Part shown: positions 53,902-61,260 of the stretch, in pieces
Layout of the letters: every line of letters begins with the position of its first letter
Numbering within the stretch: position 1 is the first letter of the stretch
Assembly (NCBI GenBank): GCA_029558535.1
Contig: JAKQEK010000328.1
Coordinates: 45,526-109,525, forward strand
Length of the DNA stretch: 64,000 nucleotides
DNA from: Bacteroidota bacterium
GTDB lineage: Bacteria > Bacteroidota > Bacteroidia > Bacteroidales > ML635J-15
Direction: 5' to 3'
Notes under the pieces: generated by a model
The model's input: only the letters and a program-made list of their open reading frames with translations
Databases searched by the model: none
Told to the model about the DNA's origin: nothing
Translations under genes and position numbers: made by a program

Positions 53902-54507
53902 TTTACAAAAACTATAGCCCAAAGCAGAATAATATTTTAAACAATTTTCCAGAGCCGGTAACATTCTTGGAGCAGCTTTTTCGGTGTCGTGAAAGACTAT
54001 CACAGAGCCCTTGCGAACATTTTTGTAAAGAATTTTAACAACATCATCAACAGTTAAATCTTGTCTGTAATCATAGGTCAGCACATCCCAAAATACAATT
54101 TTATATTTCCTTTTTAACAGTTTGAAATGACAAGGTAAAATTTTTCCGTAAGGAGGTCTGAAATATTCCGAGTCCGAGACGGGAGATTTTCGTAACACGT
54201 CAGAAAACCAGACTTTGCCAGGGACTTTAAAGGTATTCAAATGTGAATATGAATGATTGCCTAAAGTATGCCCATCCTGCAATATTTTTTCGACAATATC
54301 CGAGTGTTCAACTGCATTTTTGCCTTTACAAAAGAAGACGGCTTTTGCATCATATTTTTTAAGCAATCCCAGCACTTTTTCGGTTACGTCTGGAGTCGGA
54401 CCGTCGTCAAATGTCAGAAATAATTGTTTAGACGAAGTTTTTATTCTGTAAATTCCGCTATAAAACAGTTTTGGATAACGAACAAATATTGTTTTAAAAT
54501 TTATCAA
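53896..54507 (-). CDS. polysaccharide deacetylase (NodB domain) family protein
   Basis: A 203-residue protein with the NodB fold. Motif 1 is LTFDDGPTPDVT (base and metal Asp), motif 2 HTLGNHSYSHLN (two metal His), motif 3 FRPPYGK, and the end contains VIVFHDTEKA (the last catalytic His). It removes acetyl groups from cell-wall or surface polysaccharides. No signal peptide is seen; the N-terminus (MINFKTIFVRYPKLFYSGI) is only weakly hydrophobic, though a short anchor cannot be excluded. It lies six bases after the DUF2723 gene and probably forms an operon with it. Confidence 0.88.
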   Translation of the reverse strand: MINFKTIFVRYPKLFYSGIYRIKTSSKQLFLTFDDGPTPDVTEKVLGLLKKYDAKAVFFCKGKNAVEHSDIVEKILQDGHTLGNHSYSHLNTFKVPGKVWFSDVLRKSPVSDSEYFRPPYGKILPCHFKLLKRKYKIVFWDVLTYDYRQDLTVDDVVKILYKNVRKGSVIVFHDTEKAAPRMLPALENCLKYYSALGYSFCKL

Positions 54508-54513
54508 TTACAA

Positions 54514-57500
54514 TTATTTCGTATTAAGGCTATTATTATATAATTTCAATGCACGATTATAAATATTTTCAATCTGCTTTATAAACTCTTTATGCTTATA
54601 TTCGTTTGCTAAAATATAAAGCTCTTCAATTGTTTTCATTGCCCGTTGCTGATATAATTTCAAAGATTGGGATTTTCGTTCGGGGAATTTGCTGTAAAAC
54701 TCAAGTTCGGCAAGAGCATTTTCTGCTGTTATTAATGCTATTTCTCCTGCTTCGTCGTTTTTATTTATACGATAATAGCCATGGACAATTCCTACACAGT
54801 AATAATCAAATGCTATCAAATCGTTTGGAATAAGTTTTATACACTCGTCAAGCATTTGTTGTGACTGTTTGACTGCACCTGCAAAGTATAAACCTCGTGC
54901 AAGCCTCGAATAATGATTCCTCAAATTTATCAAACTGTTTCTGGTATTTTCGTCATAATATATGTCAGATTCCCGCAAATTTCCCCATTTAAAATTCCTG
55001 GTGAAATTGACATACATGGTATAAGAATTAACATTTACCGGATCGGCAACAGAAATTTCTGTTTCGACAGGGATAAGGCGATAAACCAAACCTTGTAGAT
55101 ACAAATATTGTTCAAGCCCCAAATAATTACCGGTATTCATCATAGAACTGAAACATATTGGTTTGTTCCACATATTTGCCCTGATAATTTCAAGTACCAT
55201 TAAATCGCTTTTGGTTAAACTTTCTTTATTAATTGCCCAGATCATATTATCAACTATAATATCTTCTTGCAACTGAACCTGTCCAAAAGCTTTGATTACT
55301 TCATTTTTATTTATCGGCAACATAATTTTTCGGGCAGGGAAATAATCAATCGGATAATCATATAATTTAGTGCTGATTCTTGTTGCAGTATCGTTCGAAA
55401 AAACGAAATTTAAAGTTTGATTCAGCGGAATAGGATAATTTATTTGCTTGTCAAGAAATTTGTTTAATAATTTGACCAGGTCCTGTGCATCTGCGTAATT
55501 TATCCCAAAAGCATCACATTGAGCAGTATCTTTAAGACTGAAAACTATTTCGCAAAAATCTCTGAACGGAGGACTTGCACCATGAGGCTGAATTAGTTCA
55601 TAATAATTAACGAAATTCGAATATTCTGCCGGACGTGTTTTGTCCAGACCTGATTTTTTTAATAATTCCGAAAACTTATTAAAAATGACAGCATAATCCT
55701 CGTTTATTTCATTAATATTATAATAATAAATGTCCTCAATAAAAGCATAAGGATTTTCTTTTAACAGTAATAACTCGCGTTGTCCGGAAATATATTTCGA
55801 CTTTGGGATACTTATTTTTATCCCGGTTGCTCCTTGTGTTGGTCTTTGAATTTGATCAATATACCAGTCTGTGTTTAAAAAACTAAGGTTTATTATTCTG
55901 ACATCCTCTCTTATATGTTCGCACTCTTGCAAATACCACAATGGAAATGTTTCATTATCTCCCGACACAAATAAAATCGCATCCTTATCGCAACTGTTCA
56001 GCATATTGTAGGCAAAATGCCAGGCAAAATCGTCTTTATGCTTGTTGTGATCATCAAAATTTTTAATCAAAAATTGAAAAGGAACTGCAATAATACAAAC
56101 AAAAACGGTTGTCTTTAAAGCATGTCTGTTTTTAAAAAATCTTACCGTCAAATCATAATACCCGATTACACCCAAACCTATCCAAATCGAAAAAGCATAA
56201 AATGAGCCGATATATGAATAATCCCTTTCTCTTGCCTGATAAGGATACTGATTTAGATAAAATGCAATTGCCAGACCTGTAAAAACAAATATTAGCGATA
56301 ATATAAATAAATTCTTTTTGTCGGATTTATATTGCTTGTAAATACCAATCAAACCGATAAGTAAAGGAAGCAGATAATAAACATTTCGGGCTTTATTATT
56401 TTTCAGATGTGGCGGCAATTCTTTTATTTGTGACAGATTCAGCTTATCAATAATGCCTATTCCACTCATCCAGTTTCCATTTATTGCACCGCCGTGAGAT
56501 TGAAAATCGTTTTGTCTTCCTGCAAAATTCCACATAAAATACCTTATGTACATGTGCGAAAACTGGTACTTAAACATGAAACGAATGTTTGCACCAAATG
56601 ATGGCACAAGGTCTTTTTTGTAATTACTCCACTCTTTGTAAGCAGCAACATGTTCGGGCTGATTGCTCCACATTCTGGGGAGAATTCTTTTATCCCTTTT
56701 TTCGAAATTTGCCTCCGGCTTATTGGATATTATGCTGTATTTTCCATTAATAGTATCATATACAGGATCTCCGGCAACATAGGGCTGACGTTTATCGTAC
56801 TTGCTGTTATATTGCTGCCCGTACCACAAAGGTCTGTTTCCGTATTGTTCACGATTAAGGTATGAAATAAAATTAAAAATCGTTTCCGGATTATTCTGAT
56901 CAAGGGGTATATTTGAAGCAGACCTTATCAAAACAATGGTATATGTTGAATACCCTGTTATAAAAACCGCAAAGCAGGTAAATATTAGATTTAATGCAAT
57001 TTTCTTCTTTATTCCCGAAATATATATCCCTGCTGTAATTAATAATATCAACGCTGCCGCAAAGACAAAAAGACCGGTATTATAAGCAGCACCCAAGTCG
57101 TTAACAAAGAACCATTCTACTACCGAGGCAAGAACCGGCAAACCCGAAATACACAATTGTACAAATCCTAACAGCAATATTGATATTGCCAGACTTGTGA
57201 AAAAACTTTTATATGTAAATTTATATTTGTCAAAATAATAAATAAAAACCATTGCAGGAATTATAAGTATATTAAGGAAGTGTACACCTGTTGAAATACC
57301 CATAATAAGTGCTGCTAAAATCAGCCATCTTATTTTGTCCGATTTATCAACCTGAGTAAACTTCAGCATTATCCAAATCGAAAGAGTTGTAAAAAACACA
57401 GATACAGAATATACTTCTGCTTCTATTGCCGAAGCCCAGAATGTTATCGAAAAAGCAAGTGACAATGAGCCTGTTAGTGCTGCAAAACGACTTAAATATT

Positions 57501-57876
57501 TTTTTTGAGTATCGTTATAAAACCATGTGTCGCTTTTTGCTGAATTTATAATATTTTGACTTAAAATATGAATGCTTTTATAGGTGAAAAGTACTGCAAA
57601 TGCAGAAGCTACGGCAGACAACAGATTTACTGCCAAAGCTGTATTATGAGGATTGAATGCAAACATTGAGAAAAGTCTGCCCAGCAGCAAATAAAACGGA
57701 GCCCCGGGAGGATGTCCTGTTTGTAGTCCGTCTGCACAGGCAATCAGTTCTCCGCAATCCCAAAAATTTACAGTTCTTGAAAGAGTAATGAAATATAAGA
57801 CAAGACTGAACGTAAAAACTCCTATCTCAAAAAGCCTGTCTGGTTTTATTTTAAATTTCATCTTGTTATTAATCAT
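54514..57876 (-). CDS. DUF2723 multi-pass membrane protein, O-mannosyltransferase-like
   Basis: A 1120-residue protein with about 12 membrane helices in the first 600 residues and a large outer domain followed by helical TPR-like repeats. The DUF2723 signature lies near the N-terminus (SRTVNFWDCGELIACA, with the acidic Asp-Cys-Gly-Glu, then LQTGHPPGAPFYLLLGR). Family members are thought to be GT-C glycosyltransferases related to protein O-mannosyltransferases; in Bacteroidota general O-glycosylation has been described, but the role of this one is inferred. A second ATG five codons later is an alternative start. It leads the two-gene unit with the deacetylase. Confidence 0.83.
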   Translation of the reverse strand: MINNKMKFKIKPDRLFEIGVFTFSLVLYFITLSRTVNFWDCGELIACADGLQTGHPPGAPFYLLLGRLFSMFAFNPHNTALAVNLLSAVASAFAVLFTYKSIHILSQNIINSAKSDTWFYNDTQKKYLSRFAALTGSLSLAFSITFWASAIEAEVYSVSVFFTTLSIWIMLKFTQVDKSDKIRWLILAALIMGISTGVHFLNILIIPAMVFIYYFDKYKFTYKSFFTSLAISILLLGFVQLCISGLPVLASVVEWFFVNDLGAAYNTGLFVFAAALILLITAGIYISGIKKKIALNLIFTCFAVFITGYSTYTIVLIRSASNIPLDQNNPETIFNFISYLNREQYGNRPLWYGQQYNSKYDKRQPYVAGDPVYDTINGKYSIISNKPEANFEKRDKRILPRMWSNQPEHVAAYKEWSNYKKDLVPSFGANIRFMFKYQFSHMYIRYFMWNFAGRQNDFQSHGGAINGNWMSGIGIIDKLNLSQIKELPPHLKNNKARNVYYLLPLLIGLIGIYKQYKSDKKNLFILSLIFVFTGLAIAFYLNQYPYQARERDYSYIGSFYAFSIWIGLGVIGYYDLTVRFFKNRHALKTTVFVCIIAVPFQFLIKNFDDHNKHKDDFAWHFAYNMLNSCDKDAILFVSGDNETFPLWYLQECEHIREDVRIINLSFLNTDWYIDQIQRPTQGATGIKISIPKSKYISGQRELLLLKENPYAFIEDIYYYNINEINEDYAVIFNKFSELLKKSGLDKTRPAEYSNFVNYYELIQPHGASPPFRDFCEIVFSLKDTAQCDAFGINYADAQDLVKLLNKFLDKQINYPIPLNQTLNFVFSNDTATRISTKLYDYPIDYFPARKIMLPINKNEVIKAFGQVQLQEDIIVDNMIWAINKESLTKSDLMVLEIIRANMWNKPICFSSMMNTGNYLGLEQYLYLQGLVYRLIPVETEISVADPVNVNSYTMYVNFTRNFKWGNLRESDIYYDENTRNSLINLRNHYSRLARGLYFAGAVKQSQQMLDECIKLIPNDLIAFDYYCVGIVHGYYRINKNDEAGEIALITAENALAELEFYSKFPERKSQSLKLYQQRAMKTIEELYILANEYKHKEFIKQIENIYNRALKLYNNSLNTK

Positions 57877-57989
57877 TTCGCTGAAAAACTTCTGCTAAAT
57901 TAGTCATATAATTTATTATTAGCGAAAATTTTTATGCCAGTTGTCTTAATAATTACTTGATAAATTTTCAAAAATATTTTTGTTGATCG

Positions 57990-58018
57990 TTTGGAATTAA
58001 TAAAAAATATTACTTTTG
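57990..58018 (+). promoter_or_regulatory. promoter of the first tRNA-Gln pair
   Basis: TTTG at 57990-57993, a 17-base spacer and TACTTTTG at 58011-58018, 16 bases before the tRNA. It matches the -33/-7 consensus. Confidence 0.75.
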
Positions 58019-58034
58019 CAAACTCAAAGTTCTT

Positions 58035-58105
58035 TGTCCGATGGTGTAATGGTAGCACTACAGATTCTGGTTCTGTCTGTCTGGGTTCGAGTCCTAGTCG
58101 GACAA
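58035..58105 (+). tRNA. tRNA-Gln (anticodon CTG)
   Basis: A 71-base cloverleaf. The acceptor stem TGTCCGA/TCGGACA is perfect, the anticodon stem ACAGA/TCTGT is perfect with loop TTCTGGT (anticodon CTG), the T stem is CTGGG/CCTAG with one G-U pair, and the D stem is GTGT/GCAC. U1-A72 and G2-C71 fit glutamine identity. CCA is not encoded. It is followed 16 bases later by a second tRNA-like gene. Near-identical flanks and body recur at 63425. Confidence 0.92.
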
Positions 58106-58121
58106 CAAGATTGAATTAAAC

Positions 58122-58192
58122 TGACTTGTGGTGTAATGGCAACACATAAGGCGTTGAGTCTTAGGTTCTTGGTTCGAATCCTTGCAAGTCAA
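58122..58192 (+). tRNA. tRNA-Gln-like gene (anticodon TTG), irregular
   Basis: A 71-base tRNA-like sequence with a perfect acceptor stem (TGACTTG/CAAGTCA) and a good D stem (GTGT/ACAC). The anticodon stem is TAAGG/TCTTA and the loop CGTTGAG would read TTG, but position 33 is G instead of the nearly invariant U. The T stem CTTGG/CCTTG has two adjacent T-T mismatches. It may be a decaying or specialised tRNA. The partner in the second pair (63501) has mismatches at the same T-stem positions. Confidence 0.6.
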
Positions 58193-58229
58193 CAACAAAA
58201 AACCGCTCTTTTTTAGGGTGGTTTTTTTT
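58168..58229 (+). repeat. left copy of 60-bp direct repeat (tRNA 3' end plus terminator)
   Basis: From CTTGGTTCGAATCCTTGC through the terminator's T-run this matches 58808-58867 with only a few differences next to the CAACA. The first 27 bases are identical. The two copies bracket one small gene. Confidence 0.85.
58201..58229 (+). terminator. rho-independent terminator of the first tRNA pair
   Basis: AACCGCTC and GGGTGGTT pair (two G-U pairs) around TTTTTTA, followed by a run of T. It is duplicated at 58840-58867. Confidence 0.85.
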
Positions 58230-58394
58230 ACAATATAGTATGTAAAAATCACATCGAAATATTAATTTGCAAATCACAATATTTAATTAACTTTGTTGTG
58301 TACTTGATAGATTAGTGCATGTATTTTCACGCCGACTACCAAGCATCAACCAATGTTTTTTTTCATTTTATTATTAACTTAAACTCTAAATTTT

Positions 58395-58799
58395 ATGAAA
58401 TCAAAACTTGTTATTCTTTTGTTTTTTTCCATGATTCTTTTAAGTAATAATTACACAAATGCTCAAGTCTTAGACTTTTGTGAGGGGGTTGATGATTTTG
58501 GAAATCCTATTGGATCAAATGATGTGTTTAATATAACTTCAGAGGGTGGATATCTTTATTTTCTTGTTAGACTTCAGGAACCACTTGGTTGTACTTTTGT
58601 AAATTATAGATTGTATGATGTTGATTATAACGGTAACGAAGATTATAATACAACAATCGAGCAGGTTGACATTGGCCCTAATTGGAGATTTTTTTGGAAA
58701 AAAGTAACTTTTTATAAAGCTGGAACTTATAAGGTTGTTGTTGAAGATTGTAATGGCTATTTTTTAACCTCATCAACAATAAGGATTAAAATTAAGTGA
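58395..58799 (+). CDS. small secreted protein of unknown function
   Basis: A 134-residue protein with a clear signal peptide (1-23, ending TNAQ) and a single all-beta domain (about 25-134) with three Cys (DFCEGVDDFGN, LGCTFVNY, EDCNGYF) and an alternating strand pattern, e.g. YKVVVEDCNGYF. I recognise no family. It is the only gene between the two direct repeats of the tRNA 3' end, so it may have arrived as a unit. There is no sorting domain. Confidence 0.65.
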   Translation: MKSKLVILLFFSMILLSNNYTNAQVLDFCEGVDDFGNPIGSNDVFNITSEGGYLYFLVRLQEPLGCTFVNYRLYDVDYNGNEDYNTTIEQVDIGPNWRFFWKKVTFYKAGTYKVVVEDCNGYFLTSSTIRIKIK

Positions 58800-58807
58800 T
58801 TTTCTAC

Positions 58808-58867
58808 CTTGGTTCGAATCCTTGCAAGTCAACATTAAAAACCGCTCTTTTTTAGGGTGGTTTTTTT
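58808..58867 (+). repeat. right copy of the direct repeat: tRNA-Gln 3' fragment plus terminator
   Basis: The first 27 bases (58808-58834) are the T arm, acceptor 3' half and CAACA of the tRNA at 58122, without the 5' part. The copied terminator hairpin follows at 58840-58867. It is 640 bases downstream of the original. This pattern is what site-specific integration at a tRNA 3' end leaves, although no integrase gene lies between the copies. Confidence 0.85.
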
Positions 58868-58969
58868 ATTTTAAAATCCTTAAAATAAATTTACTATTAA
58901 TGTTCTTTTAATAGAAAATTATTATTTTTGTTATATAAAAAATAAGTATTTAACTAAAAAATAAGAAAA

Positions 58970-59623
58970 ATGAGAAAAATGTTTTATTTGATATCAGCAA
59001 GTATTTTGTTAATATCATGCGGTGGTGGAAAAGATGAAATAAAAGAAGTAAAAATTGGTGATCAAATATGGATGACCGAAAATCTTTCTGTTGAGAAATT
59101 TAATAACGGAGATCCTATTCCGCAATCTACATCAGTTGACGATTGGTATAAAGCTTCTTATCAAAATGGAGAGCCTAGATGGTGTTATTACGGTTATGAC
59201 AAGGGGAAAGATGAAATTTACGGCAAATTATATAATTGGTATGCCATTAATGATCCTCGTGGTCTTGCTCCAGAAGGATGGCGTATCCCGACAAAAGATG
59301 ATTTTCAAAAATTACAAGAATTTGTTGTTAGTAAATATGATGAAGATGATTGTCTGCCACTAAAGAGCAAAGATTTGTGGAAAGAAAAATTTGGAAATGA
59401 CGGAACAAACGAAACAGGTTTCAACGCATTACCCGGAGGTTATATAAATATTGATGGAAGCTCTGAAAACATGTTAGAAACTGCAAACTTTTGGACTTGT
59501 ACACAAAGTGAAAACTTTGATAATATGGCTTATGGCTTTAGCCTTAGTTATCAATTTCAAACCACAAGTTTGTCTGATGCTTTTAAATGTTATGGCTACT
59601 CAGTAAGGTGCATAAAAAAATAG
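58970..59623 (+). CDS. FISUMP-domain lipoprotein
   Basis: A 217-residue lipoprotein (lipobox Cys 17 in LLISCGGG) consisting of one FISUMP domain: EVKIGDQIWMTENLSVEKFNNG, KLYNWYAINDPR, LAPEGWRIPTKDDF, TNETGFNALPGGY and the ending GYSVRCIKK. It is a shorter relative of the FISUMP half of the protein at 25.9 kb. It belongs to the C-type-lectin-like fold; its binding partner is unknown. The promoter element TATTTTTG is at 58923-58930. Confidence 0.85.
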   Translation: MRKMFYLISASILLISCGGGKDEIKEVKIGDQIWMTENLSVEKFNNGDPIPQSTSVDDWYKASYQNGEPRWCYYGYDKGKDEIYGKLYNWYAINDPRGLAPEGWRIPTKDDFQKLQEFVVSKYDEDDCLPLKSKDLWKEKFGNDGTNETGFNALPGGYINIDGSSENMLETANFWTCTQSENFDNMAYGFSLSYQFQTTSLSDAFKCYGYSVRCIKK

Positions 59624-59697
59624 AAATCTAATTACACTCAAACTGAAAATTACCGTATCTCTTACTATAAGCTTATTCTATTTTTGAACATATAAAA

Positions 59698-59776
59698 AAC
59701 CTGAAAAATGTCAAATAGTAAATATACTCAGCAAATATGGGCGTATATGTGTACTTTTTGTGGAGGAGATTGGTGG
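59698..59776 (+). repeat. about 75-bp direct repeat, copy 1
   Basis: ACCTGAAAAATGTCAAA... through GTATATGTGTACTTTT and GGAGG matches 60498-60569 closely. Both copies contain the start of a short ORF and stand before a secreted-protein gene. Confidence 0.75.
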
Positions 59777-59833
59777 TGGGAGAAAAAGGCGTTATTGCCA
59801 ATGCTGAAAATATTTAACATTGATATAATCTAA
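59708..59833 (+). CDS. short ORF, 41 residues, paralogous to the ORF at 60506
   Basis: ATG to TAA encodes a 41-residue peptide beginning MSNSKYTQQIWAYMCTF, followed by CGG and DWWWEKK. The first 20 codons match the ORF at 60506 at most positions, with several third-base and conservative changes. A promoter element TATTTTTG lies at 59679-59686, 22 bases before the ATG. It ends 21 bases before the next gene. It could be a real small peptide, a leader, or a duplicated non-coding segment that happens to be open. Confidence 0.35.
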   Translation: MSNSKYTQQIWAYMCTFCGGDWWWEKKALLPMLKIFNIDII

Positions 59834-59854
59834 CCATCTCTAAATGGATTGAAC

Positions 59855-60385
59855 ATGAAAACAAAACATATTAAAACTTTATTCCTTACTTTCTTTTTGG
59901 GCTTATTTGTAACAATTGCCAATGCACAAGAAGCGGATTATATAAACTTTAATGGTTGGGAGTTTATTCCATGGAGCTTGAGTAAAAATCAGGTCGAAGA
60001 CACCCTCCTAAAAAGGAATATTACATTTGATCCCGGACATCCTAACCAGAAGGCAGGTCCAACAACAACCTTTGTTTTCCAAAACATGAAAACAAGATTG
60101 GCTTATGATTCGGGACATTTATATGATGTTCAACAGTATCAATATTTTGGTGTTGGTGAAAAAGAACAAGCTGATAGTGCTTTTAACCAAATAAAAAACT
60201 CATTAGTTAAGCAATACGGACAACCCGAGATAATCAAATATGATGAAAATGGAAATATAATGCATATAAAATGGGAACTAAAATATTCTGTTGCGGTTTT
60301 ATATAACTATTCGGAGAATGATATTCTGTCAGACGATTTTGAAAATCAAACTTATCAAATTTTTTTGCAAACAAATCCAAAATGA
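59855..60385 (+). CDS. secreted protein of unknown function
   Basis: A 176-residue protein from the ATG at 59855 (the frame opens earlier with TTG) with a signal peptide (1-24, ending ANAQ). The rest (about 28-176) has an alternating helix/strand pattern: NGWEFIPWSLSKNQVEDTLLKRN, TTFVFQNMKTRLAYD, QYQYFGVGEKEQADSAFNQIKNSL, QYGQPEIIKYDENG, HIKWELKYSVAVLYN. The pattern resembles small periplasmic domains that bind or monitor other proteins, but I recognise no named family. It lies between two copies of a 75-bp repeat. Confidence 0.68.
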   Translation: MKTKHIKTLFLTFFLGLFVTIANAQEADYINFNGWEFIPWSLSKNQVEDTLLKRNITFDPGHPNQKAGPTTTFVFQNMKTRLAYDSGHLYDVQQYQYFGVGEKEQADSAFNQIKNSLVKQYGQPEIIKYDENGNIMHIKWELKYSVAVLYNYSENDILSDDFENQTYQIFLQTNPK

Positions 60386-60497
60386 CAAGATAGCATAATT
60401 AACCTTTCCTTAACGACAATCATCACCTATCTCAATAAAAAACATTATTATTTTAATAATTATCCGATTATTTATTATTTTTACAAGTACAAAACAA

Positions 60498-60569
60498 CCT
60501 GAAAAATGTCAAAAGTTAAATATATACAGCAAATATTGGCGTATATGTGTACTTTTGGGGGAGGTTATA
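60498..60569 (+). repeat. about 75-bp direct repeat, copy 2
   Basis: It matches 59698-59776; the longest identical run covers GGCGTATATGTGTACTTTT. The distance between copies is about 800 bases and the secreted-protein gene lies between. Confidence 0.75.
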
Positions 60570-60580
60570 AACGAGGTTAG
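60506..60580 (+). CDS. short ORF, 24 residues, paralogous to the ORF at 59708
   Basis: ATG to TAG encodes MSKVKYIQQILAYMCTF followed by GGGYKRG. The reading frame is kept in both copies across the shared part, but this copy ends sooner. It lies 90 bases before the T9SS gene at 60671. Confidence 0.3.
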   Translation: MSKVKYIQQILAYMCTFGGGYKRG

Positions 60581-60670
60581 CATTCAGTGGAGAAAACCAT
60601 GCGACAGATTGAAACATTAACAACAACGATAAATAAAAATGAATATTCACCATTAAAAAAAGGATGACAA

Positions 60671-61162
60671 ATGAAGTACAAAAAGTTAAAATTAAGTGCC
60701 GCACTCTTGTTAGGACTTGGACTTACCGGATTACAAGCACAAACAAGCGTTAACGCCACCGGCGGAGATGCATCCGGTAGCGGAGGCTCTGTGAGCTATT
60801 CTGTTGGACAGGTTGTTTACACCACCAACACAGGGACAAATGGTTCTGTGGCTCAAGGTGTGCAACAACCGTATGAAATTTCAGTAGTAACAGCGATTGA
60901 AGAAGCCAAAGGCATTAACCTTTTGGTTTCGGCATATCCCAACCCTACAACCGATTATCTTACATTGGAAGTAAAAGAGTTTGAATTATCAAACATAAGC
61001 TATCAATTGTACGACATGAACGGAAAGCTTTTACAGAACGAAAAAATCACAGACAATCAAACAAGCATTGTTATGAGCAATCTTGTACCTGCAACGTATT
61101 TTGTAAAAGTTACCGAAGGAAACAAAGAAGTTAAAACATTTAAAATCATTAAAACTCAATGA
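60671..61162 (+). CDS. small T9SS type A sorting-domain protein
   Basis: A 163-residue protein: a signal peptide (1-23, ending LQAQ), a short Gly/Ser-rich head (TGGDASGSGGSVSYSVGQVVY, about 28-50, ending GVQQPYEI) and a type A sorting domain (about 85-163: AYPNPTTDYL, YQLYDMNGKLL, TYFVKVTEG, FKIIKTQ). Such head-plus-sorting-domain proteins are common in Bacteroidota directly before a larger secreted protein, as here (98 bases before the DGR-like target). It may help display or anchor its neighbour; that is inference. Confidence 0.82.
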   Translation: MKYKKLKLSAALLLGLGLTGLQAQTSVNATGGDASGSGGSVSYSVGQVVYTTNTGTNGSVAQGVQQPYEISVVTAIEEAKGINLLVSAYPNPTTDYLTLEVKEFELSNISYQLYDMNGKLLQNEKITDNQTSIVMSNLVPATYFVKVTEGNKEVKTFKIIKTQ

Positions 61163-61199
61163 GACAGCGTTTTTTAGTAAAAACACGTAGTCGAATTAG

Positions 61200-61223
61200 T
61201 CCCGATAGAGAAGCGTATCGGGA
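61200..61223. repeat. perfect 8-bp hairpin between paired genes
   Basis: TCCCGATA and TATCGGGA pair around GAGAAGCG. No T-run follows, so it is more likely an RNA-processing or attenuator structure, or a mobile remnant, than a terminator. Confidence 0.45.
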
Positions 61224-61260
61224 ACAAAGAAAACGCAGTAATAATTAAAAAAATGAAAAA

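Noticed and set aside
58395..58799. The small gene between tRNA repeats considered as an integrase or excisionase
   Set aside because: It has a clear secretion signal and an all-beta, Cys-containing body; no recombinase residues or helix-turn-helix.
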